A stretch of DNA of 64,000 nt from Larkinella bovis (GCF_042655385.1 NZ_JBHSMA010000001.1:806001-870000); one strand, 5' to 3'; shown: positions 17,076 to 26,187, counted from the first letter of the stretch. A program made the numbers and translations. The notes: generated from the sequence alone by a model not told the origin.

Positions 17076-18269
17076 CTATTTCATTTTTCCCAACTGGTCC
17101 GTATTTCGTTTGGTATCCAATTTAGCGGCTTTAGCCAGTTCCAGCGATTTCTGAGCGGCTTTTAAGCCCTCGGCGGTTTTGCCACCCCGCCGGTACACCT
17201 CCGCCAGTTCGTAATATAAATCCGCCTGCTCGGTCGTATTTTTCGCGTGAGAAAGGGCTTTGTTGGCCCACCGGGCAACCGTTGGCGCATCACTGGCATC
17301 GGGACTTTTCCGGTTGAACAACCGAATTACGTAGAGGTATTCCGGCGTTGAAAACTGGTTCTGATTGATGTGATCATCCATCCGGGATGCGGCCCGGGTT
17401 GCCTGCCCGGCGCGGAAATAGGCATTGACTTCGGGTAGAAGTGTCCGGTTATTCGCCACCCGCCCCTCGATCCCGATCTGTTGGAGCTGGTTTCGGATGC
17501 TAATGATTTTCGGAGCGGGATATTGATTACCCCGACTACTGTACAGCGATGACATCAGAATGTTTTCGGCCACGGTCTTGACCTGCTCCGCCGTATACGG
17601 TTTGATGTACTGGTCCAGATGACTGATCATGTACTGAAACAGCGGGTTATCGACATCCAGAATCAGCTTCTGCAGCACGAGCCAGTTGGTCTGATTAGCG
17701 TAGGTTCCGGCGGCCTGGAGCGCGGCATACTCGTTCATGACGCGGATATTCGTGACGGTATCCCGCGTCACCCGGGCGTACATACCGTAATCGATCAGGA
17801 AGTTCGCTGACCGCTCGCCCGCTTCGTACCGCTCCCGCATGGCCGAAGTGCGAGTGCCCGGGTTCAGCGCCGTGGCCCCGTGCCGGATTACTTCGTCGGC
17901 GGAATTGTTGCTCATAGCCATGTGGATCAACTCCCCCTGCGCATTAAAATACAGAAACAGCGGCAAAGAAGGCACAAACAGGTGGTTTTTATCCAGAAAG
18001 GCGACGGTTTCCTTCGAACCGATGTCCACTTTCGCGCTGACGAACTTGCTGTTATAGAACTTGCCGACTTTGGGTTGAGCCAGGGTTGGGATAAAACTCT
18101 GGCACACATGGCAGGTGGCCGAATACACTTCGATAAAAACCGGCTTTTTGGCCTTCTTCGCCGTGGCGAAAAGGGTCGATAGAGCCCCCGGTCGGAATTG
18201 AACTCCCTGGCCCAACGCCGAACCGATCGTCAGCCAAACAACAATAGCTAGCGTGCTGAAAACTCTCAT
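17076..18269 (-). CDS. Exported thioredoxin-fold protein with C-terminal helical repeats
   Basis: A 397-residue protein. An N-terminal signal peptide (MRVFSTLAIVVWLTIGSALG) directs it to the periplasm. A thioredoxin-like domain follows (roughly residues 25-140) with ATCHVCQSF, where CHVC is a CxxC redox motif, and a PSLPLFLYF strand in place of the usual cis-Pro loop. The remaining ~250 residues are helical and TPR-like at the end (ARWANKALSHAKNT, AEGLKAAQKSLELAKAAK). A role in thiol-disulfide handling is likely; the partner is unknown. The ATG at 18269 is preferred over the TTG at 18275. Confidence 0.82.
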   Translation of the reverse strand: MRVFSTLAIVVWLTIGSALGQGVQFRPGALSTLFATAKKAKKPVFIEVYSATCHVCQSFIPTLAQPKVGKFYNSKFVSAKVDIGSKETVAFLDKNHLFVPSLPLFLYFNAQGELIHMAMSNNSADEVIRHGATALNPGTRTSAMRERYEAGERSANFLIDYGMYARVTRDTVTNIRVMNEYAALQAAGTYANQTNWLVLQKLILDVDNPLFQYMISHLDQYIKPYTAEQVKTVAENILMSSLYSSRGNQYPAPKIISIRNQLQQIGIEGRVANNRTLLPEVNAYFRAGQATRAASRMDDHINQNQFSTPEYLYVIRLFNRKSPDASDAPTVARWANKALSHAKNTTEQADLYYELAEVYRRGGKTAEGLKAAQKSLELAKAAKLDTKRNTDQLGKMK

Positions 18270-18293
18270 GATCAAAAGGAAGGCTTGAGGTAT

Positions 18294-18345
18294 ACGGTTC
18301 CGGGTTTACCGCGTAAGCTACCGTAAATGGTAAACCCGGAACCGT
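18294..18345. repeat. Inverted repeat ACGGTTCCGGGTTTACC
   Basis: A perfect 17-bp inverted repeat (18294-18310 with 18329-18345) and an 18-nt spacer lies between gldC and the thioredoxin-like gene on the minus strand. It could form a transcript hairpin that limits read-through; no U-tract follows. Confidence 0.65.
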
Positions 18346-18358
18346 GCTGAATCAACCA

Positions 18359-18706
18359 TTAGGACTGCTGCTGTTCGCGATATTCTTCCTCGACTTTTTT
18401 ACTGAGTGCGCGGCAAAGGTTATCGATTTGATCAGCCATGGGTTGGTCGCCCGTCGCCGTAACAATTGTATCGGCCAGACTCCCCAGAACTTCAATGCAA
18501 AACCGCTTCATATCGGTTACGGCCATATCTTTGGTCCATAAATTTAACCGAAGCGTACCCTGATTATAATGATCCCAAACGGAAACAACGACGGCTTTCG
18601 TGTCACTTAACCCTTCGTTGGGATTGTCGGTTGCGTTCCAGAAAATTTTTTCCGGGATATTCTGGTTATCTAACTCAACCGTAAAATTGATCTCTGATTT
18701 TTTCAT
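18359..18706 (-). CDS. gldC: Gliding-motility-associated protein GldC
   Basis: A 115-residue cytoplasmic protein matching GldC along its length: KKSEINFTVELDNQNIPEKI, FWNATDNPNEGLSDTKA, LWTKDMAVTDMKRFCIEVLG and a charged C-terminal helix. GldC is found across Bacteroidota and was first linked to gliding in Flavobacterium johnsoniae, where it is accessory; many carriers do not glide. Its position as a lone gene between a thioredoxin-like protein and a DUF4197 protein is ordinary for Cytophagales. It is a useful phylum marker for the window. Confidence 0.92.
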   Translation of the reverse strand: MKKSEINFTVELDNQNIPEKIFWNATDNPNEGLSDTKAVVVSVWDHYNQGTLRLNLWTKDMAVTDMKRFCIEVLGSLADTIVTATGDQPMADQIDNLCRALSKKVEEEYREQQQS

Positions 18707-18868
18707 CGTTTTTCTACCTGCTCATTCAAAACTCCGCCCATGAAAATCGAAACCGCCGGAAAGACGGCTCAACAGGCGCGGAGTTTTACGTCCCCAAAGG
18801 TAATTAAGGGCAACCGAATTGCAATTTTCGCCCTTCGATCGCCGGCAAAAACCGGGTGTCTTTTTTAC

Positions 18869-19621
18869 TTATTGCTGACTAAAAACTTTTTTCAACAAAT
18901 CATTCACCCGGGCCGCCGGGTTTTCCCGAATCCGTTTTTCTTCCTGTTCGACCAGCACAAAAATCCCGTCAACGGCTTTGGTTGCGGCATAGCGCGTGAG
19001 ATCCGGGTCCACTTTCTGCGTCGCAATGGGGAGCTTGTTGTAGGTTTTAACCAGATCGCCGTAATACCGCGTGGCGTTGTTTTTCTTCAGGGTACTGTCA
19101 ATCACCGGGGTAAACGCAGTCATGAGCTGGTCCGATGTCGTCCGTTTCAGGTATTGGGTTGCCGCATTCTTCTCTCCTTTCAGAATGCCAACCGCGTCCT
19201 GAATGGTCATGGAGGTCAGGGCGTTTAAAAAAATCGGCTTGGCCTTTTTGGCCGCGTCTTCCGCCGAGCGATTGAGCGACAGAATAAACTGATCAACCTG
19301 CTTGCCCAGCCCGACTTTCCGCAGGGCGGATTCTACTTTCTGCGCTTCCGGCGGCATCAGAATCTTGATGAGGGCGTTCTTGAAATAACCGTCGGTGGCC
19401 GACGCCTGGTCCGACCCCTTGCTGATCCCAATGCGCAACGCTTCTTTTAGGCCACTGGCAATTTCATCGTTCGATAACGAACCGCCCGTGGCTACTCCGC
19501 CGACCTTTTCCAGAATCTGACCGAAAACGGTTTTCTTTTTAGGCTGGGTCGAGTCGGCCTGGGCCATTGCCGCGCCGGCGGTTACCGTCATCACTAAACC
19601 CAGCATTACAGTTTTTTTCAT
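18869..19621 (-). CDS. Exported DUF4197 protein
   Basis: A 250-residue protein with a signal peptide (MKKTVMLGLVMTVTAGAAMAQ) and an all-helical body typical of DUF4197: LSNDEIASGLKEALRIGISKG, DGYFKNALIKILMPPEA, AVGILKGEKNAATQYLK and a C-terminal AATKAVDGIFVLVEQEEKRI. The family is widespread in Bacteroidota and Proteobacteria and is periplasmic or outer-membrane associated; its function is unknown. It is divergent from cinA. Confidence 0.88.
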   Translation of the reverse strand: MKKTVMLGLVMTVTAGAAMAQADSTQPKKKTVFGQILEKVGGVATGGSLSNDEIASGLKEALRIGISKGSDQASATDGYFKNALIKILMPPEAQKVESALRKVGLGKQVDQFILSLNRSAEDAAKKAKPIFLNALTSMTIQDAVGILKGEKNAATQYLKRTTSDQLMTAFTPVIDSTLKKNNATRYYGDLVKTYNKLPIATQKVDPDLTRYAATKAVDGIFVLVEQEEKRIRENPAARVNDLLKKVFSQQ

Positions 19622-19696
19622 GATAATTTCAGGTTGATATCAATGGTGAAACGTTGGCAAGCCCACTATGAACAAACGAAAACGCGTTTTTTTACG

Positions 19697-19704
19697 TACT
19701 TTTG
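19697..19704 (+). promoter_or_regulatory. Bacteroidota -7 element (TACTTTTG) upstream of cinA
   Basis: TACTTTTG fits TAnnTTTG and lies 113 bp before the ATG at 19817, inside the longest open frame. It argues that translation does not begin at the frame start of 19634. No convincing -33 element was seen. Confidence 0.5.
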
Positions 19705-19816
19705 GCGCAAATGCGATGGGTTGTTTGTTGGTAGACTGGACTGCGTTCGTACCATTAAGACAAAAAATCTGGTCAAAAGTATTAGACCTGGCCTTAAAAA
19801 TTGTAGATTCTTTTTC

Positions 19817-21070
19817 ATGAAACCCATTCTGACCGAAGTTATCACGATTGGCGACGAAATTCTGTTCGGACAAATTACCGACACCAATACGCAGTGGATT
19901 GGGGCCGAATTAACCAAACTCGGCATCCGTACCATCCGCAAATCGTCGGTCGGCGACCAGCGGCAATCCATTCTTGACGTATTGAACGAAGCCACCCAAC
20001 GGGCTGATGTCGTGATCCTTACCGGGGGTCTGGGTCCCACGAAAGACGATATTACCAAAGTTACGCTTTGCGAATTTTTCAACACGCAACTCGAACGGAA
20101 CCCCGAAGCGCTGGGGTTCGTGACGAAGTTCTTTGAAAGCCGGGGGCGCCAGCTCACCGAAATCAATGCCCGACAGGCCGATCTGCCGCAGAATTGCACC
20201 TACATTCCGAACGATTGGGGCACCGCACCGGGCATGTGGTTTCACGAAAACGAGACGGTGTACATTTCGCTTCCGGGGGTGCCTTTTGAAATGAAGAACC
20301 TCATGCAATACCGGATCATCCCGAAATTGCAGCAACATTTTGAAACGCCTGTTATCGTTCATAAAATCATTCGGACGGTGGGCATCGGCGAGTCCTTTCT
20401 GGCCGAAACCATTGCGAATTGGGAAGACAATCTGCCGGAACACCTTAAACTGGCGTATCTGCCCCAATTTAGCCAGGTTCGGTTGCGACTGACCGGCACC
20501 GGCACCGACCTTTTACAACTCCGCGCGGAAATTGATGAACAGGTAGCCGCCGTTCTCCCCCTGATTCAACCGTACGTATACGGTTTTGACGAGGATGAAA
20601 TTGAAATGGTGGTCGCTCGACTGCTTTCCGAAAAAAGCTGGATGCTGGCCACGGCCGAAAGTTGTACGGGCGGTTTTGTAGCCAGTCAGATTACGAAGTA
20701 TGCGGGCTCGTCGCAGTATTTTGTCGGTGGCGTGGTTAGCTACAGCAATACTGTGAAGGTCAATCAATTGGGTGTAAAACCGGAAACCCTGGGCCAGGTT
20801 GGCGCTGTCAGTGAAGAAACCGTGCGGCAAATGGCGGAAGGCGTTCGCCTAAAACTGGGCGCAAATGTCGGCATTGCCACCAGCGGTATTGCCGGCCCGG
20901 ATGGCGGAACACCCGAAAAACCGGTCGGGACCATCTGGATTGCCTGTTCGACGGAAAAACAAACGGTGGCGCGTTTGCTGAAACTGGGCCCCTATCGCGA
21001 ACAGAACATTCAGCATACTGCCGTTCATGTCTTAAACTTACTCCGGCAAGTATTGCTGGACGAACAATAA
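19817..21070 (+). CDS. cinA: CinA family nicotinamide-nucleotide amidohydrolase
   Basis: A 417-residue CinA. The N-terminal molybdopterin-binding-like (COG1058) domain starts at PILTEVITIGDEILFGQ and carries TGGLGPTKDD. The C-terminal amidase domain has ATAESCTGGFVASQIT near residue 280 and GIAGPDGGTPEKPVGTIW. The C-terminal part deamidates nicotinamide mononucleotide in pyridine-nucleotide recycling, and some CinA proteins also have ADP-ribose pyrophosphatase activity. Cytoplasmic. The start at 19817 is where family similarity begins; the 61 extra upstream residues of the open frame are not conserved. The E2 gene follows after 12 bp. Confidence 0.95.
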   Translation: MKPILTEVITIGDEILFGQITDTNTQWIGAELTKLGIRTIRKSSVGDQRQSILDVLNEATQRADVVILTGGLGPTKDDITKVTLCEFFNTQLERNPEALGFVTKFFESRGRQLTEINARQADLPQNCTYIPNDWGTAPGMWFHENETVYISLPGVPFEMKNLMQYRIIPKLQQHFETPVIVHKIIRTVGIGESFLAETIANWEDNLPEHLKLAYLPQFSQVRLRLTGTGTDLLQLRAEIDEQVAAVLPLIQPYVYGFDEDEIEMVVARLLSEKSWMLATAESCTGGFVASQITKYAGSSQYFVGGVVSYSNTVKVNQLGVKPETLGQVGAVSEETVRQMAEGVRLKLGANVGIATSGIAGPDGGTPEKPVGTIWIACSTEKQTVARLLKLGPYREQNIQHTAVHVLNLLRQVLLDEQ

Positions 21071-21082
21071 AATCACCTCTCA

Positions 21083-22402
21083 ATGGCACTCGTTGACATG
21101 GTCATGCCCAAAATGGGCGAAAGTATTATCGAATGTACGGTTATCACCTGGCTCAAAAAACCCGGCGACCGCATTGAAGCCGACGACTCGATTCTGGAAG
21201 TCGCCACGGATAAAGTGGATACGGAAGTGCCCGCGTCGCATGGCGGGATTTTGAAAGAATTGCTGGTCAGCGACGGCGATGTGGTGGCCATTGGCAGTCC
21301 CGTGGCCCGCATTGAAACCGAGCAGGAGGTCCCGGAAACCGTCCCGGATACCGATCCGCAGCCGCTGGCCGAAACGCCGGAGCAGGATGTGGCCAGCGTT
21401 GCGGCCCAACTGGAAGCCGACATGTCCAAACTATCAAACCGGAATCCGGACTTTCCGGCCCCCTCGCCCCCGGTTGCCGCCCCCTCCAACCGGTTTTACT
21501 CGCCCCTGGTTCTGAGCATGGTGAAAGCCGAAAACATCTCGGAAGCGGAATTGGCCGCCATTCCGGGTACCGGGGCGGAGCATCGGGTTACCAAAAACGA
21601 CATTCTGGCCTATCTGGAAAAACGCCGGGCAAAACCGGCGGCCGTCACCACGCCAGCGCCGGCCTTCCCGAAAGCCACATCGATCAATGGCCAGAACGAC
21701 ATCGTTCAGATGGACCGGATGCGGAAACTGATTGCCGAACGAATGGTGGAATCGAAACGGATTGCGCCCCACGTTTCCTCCTTTGTCGAAACCGATATGA
21801 CCGTGGTGGCTCAATGGCGGGAGCGGAACAAAAAAGCCTTTCAGCAGCAATACGGCGAAAACATCACCTATACCCCGATTTTGATCGAAGCCGTTGTCAA
21901 GGCGATTCGGGATTTTCCGATGATTAACGTCTCCGTCGAGGGCGATACCATCATTGTCAAGAAAGCCATTAATGTCGGCATGGCGGTGGCATTGCCCAAC
22001 GGCAACCTCATTGTGCCGGTGATTCACCAGGCCGATCAGTATAACCTGGTCGGTTTGACCAAGAAAGTGAACGATCTGAGCCGGCGGGCCCGCGAAAACA
22101 AACTCACGGCCGATGACCTGGCCAACGGCACCTACACGGTTTCGAACATCGGAATGTTCGGCAATGTCATGGGAACGCCCATCATTGTGCAACCGCAGGT
22201 GGCTATCATGGCGTTTGGGGTGATTGAGAAAAAACCGGCGGTCATCGAAACGCCCCAGGGCGATCTGATTGGAATCCGGCAGAAAATGTTCATTTCGCAC
22301 AGCTACGATCACCGGGTGGTCGATGGTTCGCTGGGGGGACAGTTTGTCAAACGGGTCTCCGATTACCTGGAACAATTTGATCCGGAACGAAACCTGGTTT
22401 AG
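21083..22402 (+). CDS. Dihydrolipoamide acyltransferase (E2) of a 2-oxoacid dehydrogenase complex
   Basis: A 439-residue E2 protein. The N-terminal lipoyl domain has the lipoylated lysine in EVATDKVDTEVPA (near residue 42). A Pro/Ala-rich linker leads to a peripheral-subunit-binding domain (SPLVLSMVKAENISEAELAAI). The catalytic acyltransferase domain ends with the active-site SHSYDHRVVDGSLGG (His near 410, Asp near 414). It transfers acyl groups to CoA in the cytoplasm. Substrate (pyruvate, 2-oxoglutarate or branched-chain) cannot be decided; the single lipoyl domain and lack of E1 or E3 nearby fit several. It starts 12 bp after cinA, so co-transcription is likely. Confidence 0.93.
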   Translation: MALVDMVMPKMGESIIECTVITWLKKPGDRIEADDSILEVATDKVDTEVPASHGGILKELLVSDGDVVAIGSPVARIETEQEVPETVPDTDPQPLAETPEQDVASVAAQLEADMSKLSNRNPDFPAPSPPVAAPSNRFYSPLVLSMVKAENISEAELAAIPGTGAEHRVTKNDILAYLEKRRAKPAAVTTPAPAFPKATSINGQNDIVQMDRMRKLIAERMVESKRIAPHVSSFVETDMTVVAQWRERNKKAFQQQYGENITYTPILIEAVVKAIRDFPMINVSVEGDTIIVKKAINVGMAVALPNGNLIVPVIHQADQYNLVGLTKKVNDLSRRARENKLTADDLANGTYTVSNIGMFGNVMGTPIIVQPQVAIMAFGVIEKKPAVIETPQGDLIGIRQKMFISHSYDHRVVDGSLGGQFVKRVSDYLEQFDPERNLV

Positions 22403-22537
22403 CCGAACGGGCGGACAATTCAGTCCGGTTTTTCGCCACTTCAACGATTCAAAAAATCAGTCGGCACGAAATACGCTGTAGAGTGCGTTTTTTGTCGCGT
22501 AGTTTGGGTTCGTTTTACGTAAACAACCTCGAAAACC

Positions 22538-23155
22538 ATGAAATTCAGCTTAATTCTTTCCAGTATTTTGGCCGGTATTCTGTCGCTCTCCGGTGCATTG
22601 GCCCAATCGAATGCCCGGGTAGACAAAATTCAGGGCGTTGAAACGTACATCATGTGCGAGCCATTGCGACCGTACGAAACCGTTTTCGAAATTGAAACGG
22701 GAGCCAAAGCGGCTTCGCTGCTGACCGGTGGGGTGGTCAACGAAGGCGTGTCCGACAAAGCGTCGCAGTTTGTGCGTCGGGCGGTGAAAGACGGCAAAAA
22801 AGAGAATAAAGCATTCGATGCGGTCTTGATCTCAGGCTCGAAAACCGCCGTTGCCATTAAGTTTACGGGAAACGGCGGGTCGGAGAAAGGGCTGGCGAAA
22901 GTCCGGAAAATTGACGGCCTGGCGGTATATGTCATGAACGAACCCGTAAAAGACTACGAAACGGTAGTCGATGCGTCGGGGGGCGTTAAAGCCAAATCGT
23001 ACTTTACGGGCGGAATCGTCAACAATTCCATTGAAGAAGATATCGAACAATTCGTTCGACGCGTAAAAAAAGAAGCACAGGAAGCCAAAAAGTCCATTGA
23101 TGCGGTGGTATACTCCAGCGGAAAACGGGCGATTGGCGTAAAATTTAAAGGATGA
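22538..23155 (+). CDS. Exported protein with tandem duplicated ~80-residue domain, function unknown
   Basis: A 205-residue protein with a signal peptide (KFSLILSSILAGILSLSGALAQ). The mature part is two copies of one module: residues 27-107 and 121-204 share the order VxKIxGxxxYxMxEP, YETV, a TGG(V/I)VN turn, a QFVRR helix, a Lys-rich helix, DAV and a closing xAxxVKFxG strand. I do not recognise the family. Its stop overlaps the start of the deoxyribonucleotidase gene by 4 bp (ATGA), implying coupled translation with a cytoplasmic enzyme. A binding or structural periplasmic role is possible but not shown. Confidence 0.78.
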   Translation: MKFSLILSSILAGILSLSGALAQSNARVDKIQGVETYIMCEPLRPYETVFEIETGAKAASLLTGGVVNEGVSDKASQFVRRAVKDGKKENKAFDAVLISGSKTAVAIKFTGNGGSEKGLAKVRKIDGLAVYVMNEPVKDYETVVDASGGVKAKSYFTGGIVNNSIEEDIEQFVRRVKKEAQEAKKSIDAVVYSSGKRAIGVKFKG

Positions 23156-23679
23156 AACCTCGTATTGCCATTGACATGGATGATGTGCTGGCGGACACCG
23201 TCGGCACGTTCATCGACATTTACCGGCGTGACTTCGACACGACGGCCCTCCCCGACGTTTTTCGGGAAAATTCCTTTCACGAATTGCTGGAAAAAGACAT
23301 CTCGCAACGCCTGTCGGACTACGTTCATGAACCCGGTTTTTTCGCCGACATTGCTGTCATGCCCGGTGCTCCCGAAATCACCCGCGAATTATCCAAAAAA
23401 TACGATCTTTTTGTTACCTCTGCCGCCATGGAGTTCCGGAATTCACTGGCGGAGAAATACGACTGGCTCGACCGGTATTTCCCGCACATTCCCTGGCAAA
23501 ACCGGGTTTTCTGCGGTGACAAAAGCATCATTCGGGCCGACATCATGATCGACGACATGCCGTACAACCTGGTCAGTTTTCAGGGGAAAGGGCTGCTGTT
23601 CGATGCCCCGCACAACCGCGATAACACCTTGTTTCAACGGGTTCATTCGTGGGAGCAGATTGCAACGATTTTGCTGTAA
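23152..23679 (+). CDS. 5'(3')-deoxyribonucleotidase-like HAD phosphatase
   Basis: A 175-residue HAD-superfamily protein of the NT5C type, which dephosphorylates (deoxy)nucleoside monophosphates in the cytoplasm. The nucleophile motif DMDDVLAD is at residues 8-15, a Thr/Ser motif II in FVTSAAMEF near 85, motif III Lys in FCGDKSII near 123 and the acidic motif IV in IDDMPYN near 134. Length fits bacterial members. It overlaps the preceding duplicated exported protein by 4 bp. It ends just before a strong bidirectional terminator. Confidence 0.88.
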   Translation: MKPRIAIDMDDVLADTVGTFIDIYRRDFDTTALPDVFRENSFHELLEKDISQRLSDYVHEPGFFADIAVMPGAPEITRELSKKYDLFVTSAAMEFRNSLAEKYDWLDRYFPHIPWQNRVFCGDKSIIRADIMIDDMPYNLVSFQGKGLLFDAPHNRDNTLFQRVHSWEQIATILL

Positions 23680-23720
23680 GCAAAAAACCGGCGATTTAAC
23701 CAGCGACCGCGAAATCAAGT

Positions 23721-23774
23721 CCGTTTAACAGAAAAGTCCCAGCCGTTGGCGGCTGGGACTTTTCTGTTAAACGG
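23721..23774. terminator. Perfect 24-bp bidirectional terminator
   Basis: Arms 23721-23744 and 23751-23774 are perfectly complementary with a 6-nt loop; each arm contains AAAAG/CTTTT, giving a U-containing flank in both directions. It lies between the convergent nucleotidase and desaturase genes. Confidence 0.85.
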
Positions 23775-23789
23775 ACGGCTAACGGTTTG

Positions 23790-24599
23790 TTAAACCGAGA
23801 TTTTATCGTTTTTCTCAACCAGGCGATCGTGGCCTACCTCGAATTCCGCCGTTGCTTTCGCGGGGCGCATCTTGATAATGCCAAGTACCGACAACAGTTT
23901 AATCACCGGATAGGTCGGATCGATTTCCCACCATTTAGCACCAAAATTGGCCGCATTCGGGCGTTTGTGGTGATTGTTCTGGAACAGCTCGCCCATCATC
24001 AACCAATCAAAAAACAGCGAATTCTTTGACTTATCGTGGTTATCGAAGTTGGCGTACCCGTATTTGTGGCCACTCCAGTTTACGATGGCACCGTGAATCG
24101 GCCCCATCAGGAAGTGGATCGGCAGCAGGAAGAAGAACGCCCAGTGCATATCCAGGTAAACGTAGGCGAAAATGTAGAACAGCGAATAAGCCGTTCCCCA
24201 GCCAACCCGCGAAATCCAGGAATCGCCGATTTTTTCGATGGTTTCCCAAACCGGGTAATTCCGGTCAAATTTGGCTTCAATCGGACGAACGCGGTTCAGA
24301 ACCGCGTTGTATATGTCTTTCGTTTTCCACATCATCGTGAAGACGTTCTTGGAGTTATGTGGAGAGTGCGGATCTTTGGGCGTATCACTGAACGCGTGGT
24401 GCATCCGGTGCAGGATCGCATAGGCCCGCGGGCTCAGGTAAGACGATCCTTGAGAGACGTAGGTCAGTAAATAGAAAAAGCGTTCCCAAACTTTGCTCAT
24501 TGTGAACATCTTGTGAGCCGAATACCGGTGCAGAAAGAAGGTCTGGCAGAAGAGAGATACATACCAGTGCGCTACAAAGGCAACAAGGACTATAACCAC
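23790..24599 (-). CDS. Membrane acyl-CoA/fatty acid desaturase
   Basis: A 269-residue membrane di-iron desaturase. The three histidine boxes are visible: HRYSAH near residue 24, HRMHH near 64 and NNHHKRP near 210. Hydrophobic segments flank the first box and lie around 130-165, as in delta-9 acyl-CoA/acyl-lipid desaturases. It introduces a double bond into membrane acyl chains at the inner membrane. The GTG at 24599 is the best start; an ATT nine bases upstream is the only in-frame alternative before a stop. A TAGATTTG promoter-like element lies 60 bp upstream on the minus strand. Confidence 0.93.
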   Translation of the reverse strand: MVIVLVAFVAHWYVSLFCQTFFLHRYSAHKMFTMSKVWERFFYLLTYVSQGSSYLSPRAYAILHRMHHAFSDTPKDPHSPHNSKNVFTMMWKTKDIYNAVLNRVRPIEAKFDRNYPVWETIEKIGDSWISRVGWGTAYSLFYIFAYVYLDMHWAFFFLLPIHFLMGPIHGAIVNWSGHKYGYANFDNHDKSKNSLFFDWLMMGELFQNNHHKRPNAANFGAKWWEIDPTYPVIKLLSVLGIIKMRPAKATAEFEVGHDRLVEKNDKISV

Positions 24600-24658
24600 A
24601 GGCGTAATTTTGTTAAAGGTGAATGGCTAACAACCAACTTCAGTACAATTGGATTCTA

Positions 24659-24666
24659 CAAATCTA
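24659..24666 (-). promoter_or_regulatory. Bacteroidota -7 element (TAGATTTG) for the desaturase
   Basis: The minus strand reads TAGATTTG, fitting TAnnTTTG, with a start site expected near 24653, giving a leader of about 55 nt to the GTG at 24599. Confidence 0.5.
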
Positions 24667-24716
24667 CAACAATAAAGCCAATAGTTAACCGAATAAGTCA
24701 AATTATTTATTTAAAT

Positions 24717-25388
24717 CTAAAATGCCGTTGTGGCATATTGCAGCAGGTTGGCACCCATGCGTAAAGCCTGCTGACGCGACTCTTCCGGGTCATTATAAAC
24801 AGATTGGTCCTCCCAACCGTTCCCCAAATCGCACTCGTAACTGTAAAAACACACCAACCGGCCTTCCCAGATTAATCCAAATCCCTGCGGTGCCTTCCCA
24901 TCGTGTTCATGCACTTTCGGCAGGCCATTTGTAAAATTAAATTTCTGGTGATAAACCGGGTGATTATAGGGCAATTCGATGAACGATAGTTCGGGAAACA
25001 CTTTTTTCATCTCCCGGCGAATGAACTTATCCAGGCCGTAATTATCGTCCACGTGCAGAAAACCGCCCGACATCAGATACCGGCGCAAGTTCTGGGCCTC
25101 CGCGTCCGAAAAAACCACATTACCGTGGCCGGTCATGTGCACGAACGGGTACGAAAACAATTCTGGGCTTCCCACCTCCACAATATCCTCCTCCGGGAAA
25201 ATATTCATCCGAAGATTCGAATTGCAAAACTTGATCAGGTTCGGGAGCGATGTTTTATTGGCATACCAGTCGCCCCCGCCATTGTACTTCAGCTTGGCTA
25301 CTTTGTAGGAATATTGGGCCCAAACCGCCGAACTGCCGCAAACCGTGAAAACAACTATCGCCAGTAAGAATCTGAAACCGCTTCTCAT
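24717..25388 (-). CDS. Exported DUF4159 protein
   Basis: A 223-residue protein with a signal peptide ending near VWAQ (residue 25). The body matches DUF4159: KLKYNGGGDWYANKTSLPNL at the start, a YPFVHMTGHGNVVFSD strand, GGFLHVDDNYGLD, and FGLIWEGRLVCFYSYECDLGNGWED. The fold is likely related to flavodoxin/class I amidotransferase-like domains found in aerotolerance-type operons, but the function is unknown. It is expected in the periplasm. The genes at 25450 and 26188 lie upstream on the same strand with short gaps, so it may be the last gene of a small operon. Confidence 0.86.
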   Translation of the reverse strand: MRSGFRFLLAIVVFTVCGSSAVWAQYSYKVAKLKYNGGGDWYANKTSLPNLIKFCNSNLRMNIFPEEDIVEVGSPELFSYPFVHMTGHGNVVFSDAEAQNLRRYLMSGGFLHVDDNYGLDKFIRREMKKVFPELSFIELPYNHPVYHQKFNFTNGLPKVHEHDGKAPQGFGLIWEGRLVCFYSYECDLGNGWEDQSVYNDPEESRQQALRMGANLLQYATTAF

Positions 25389-25449
25389 TCAGGTTGGGTG
25401 CAATGCGTTTATTTACCAACAATATATAAGACTAACGAAAAAAGAGCAA

Positions 25450-26151
25450 CTACCTTGCCGCATTTACCAGATGAATGGTATGACAGGCCATCAGGGCGGC
25501 TGTTTCGGTCCGGAGTCGCGTTTTGCCTAAGGTAACCATTTTAAAGCCATTTTCCAGCGCCTGATCGAGTTCGGCTGCCGAAAAGTCGCCCTCCGGGCCA
25601 ACCAGGACCAGAACGGTACCCCCCGGACGGGCGGTATGGAACAGATCAAGAACTGGTTGGTTGTCTGGCAAATGAGCAATATACCGCTGATCGGCGGCCG
25701 TGGTGAGCAGGCGTTTAAAATCTGTTAGGGCCTCGATTTCCGGCAGAAACAACTGCAGCGACTGCTTCATGGCAGCAACGGCAATTTTCTCCAGCCGGTC
25801 GGTTTTCAGGGATCGTCGCTCCGAATGGTTGCTAACAAAAAAAGAAAACCGATCAACTCCCAGTTCAACCGCCTTTTCGACCAGCCACTCTATCCGGTCC
25901 GTATTTTTGGTAGGGGCAACGGCCAGGTGAATCCGAAACGGGCGGGCCGGCTCCGCATCCGTCTCCACAATTCGAAACGTGCACCGGCGCGCATCAGCGG
26001 TTTCGATGAGGCAATGATGACGCTTGCCACGCCCATCGGTCACATCGATGCCGGCTCCTTTTGCCAACCGCAGGGTTTTAACACAGTGCCGGGACTCGTC
26101 TTCACTCAGAAATGGATGAATTTCTGCGTCGGGCTGATAAAATAAATGCAT
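25450..26151 (-). CDS. rsmE: 16S rRNA (uracil-1498-N3)-methyltransferase
   Basis: A 233-residue SPOUT methyltransferase that methylates U1498 of 16S rRNA using SAM. The N-terminal PUA-like part (HLFYQPDA, SRHCVKTLRL, GIDVTDGRG) precedes the knot domain with VLVLVGPEGDFSAAELD near residue 184 and LGKTRLRTETAAL near 211, which are the SAM-binding signatures. Length is normal. Cytoplasmic housekeeping gene, 36 bp downstream of an acidic protein gene on the same strand. Confidence 0.95.
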   Translation of the reverse strand: MHLFYQPDAEIHPFLSEDESRHCVKTLRLAKGAGIDVTDGRGKRHHCLIETADARRCTFRIVETDAEPARPFRIHLAVAPTKNTDRIEWLVEKAVELGVDRFSFFVSNHSERRSLKTDRLEKIAVAAMKQSLQLFLPEIEALTDFKRLLTTAADQRYIAHLPDNQPVLDLFHTARPGGTVLVLVGPEGDFSAAELDQALENGFKMVTLGKTRLRTETAALMACHTIHLVNAAR

Positions 26152-26187
26152 GAACCTGTAAACTTCAATAACCTATCTTACAGGACC

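Noticed and set aside
21434..22444. 336-codon minus-strand frame
   Set aside because: Antisense to the E2 acyltransferase, whose active-site and lipoyl motifs are unambiguous.
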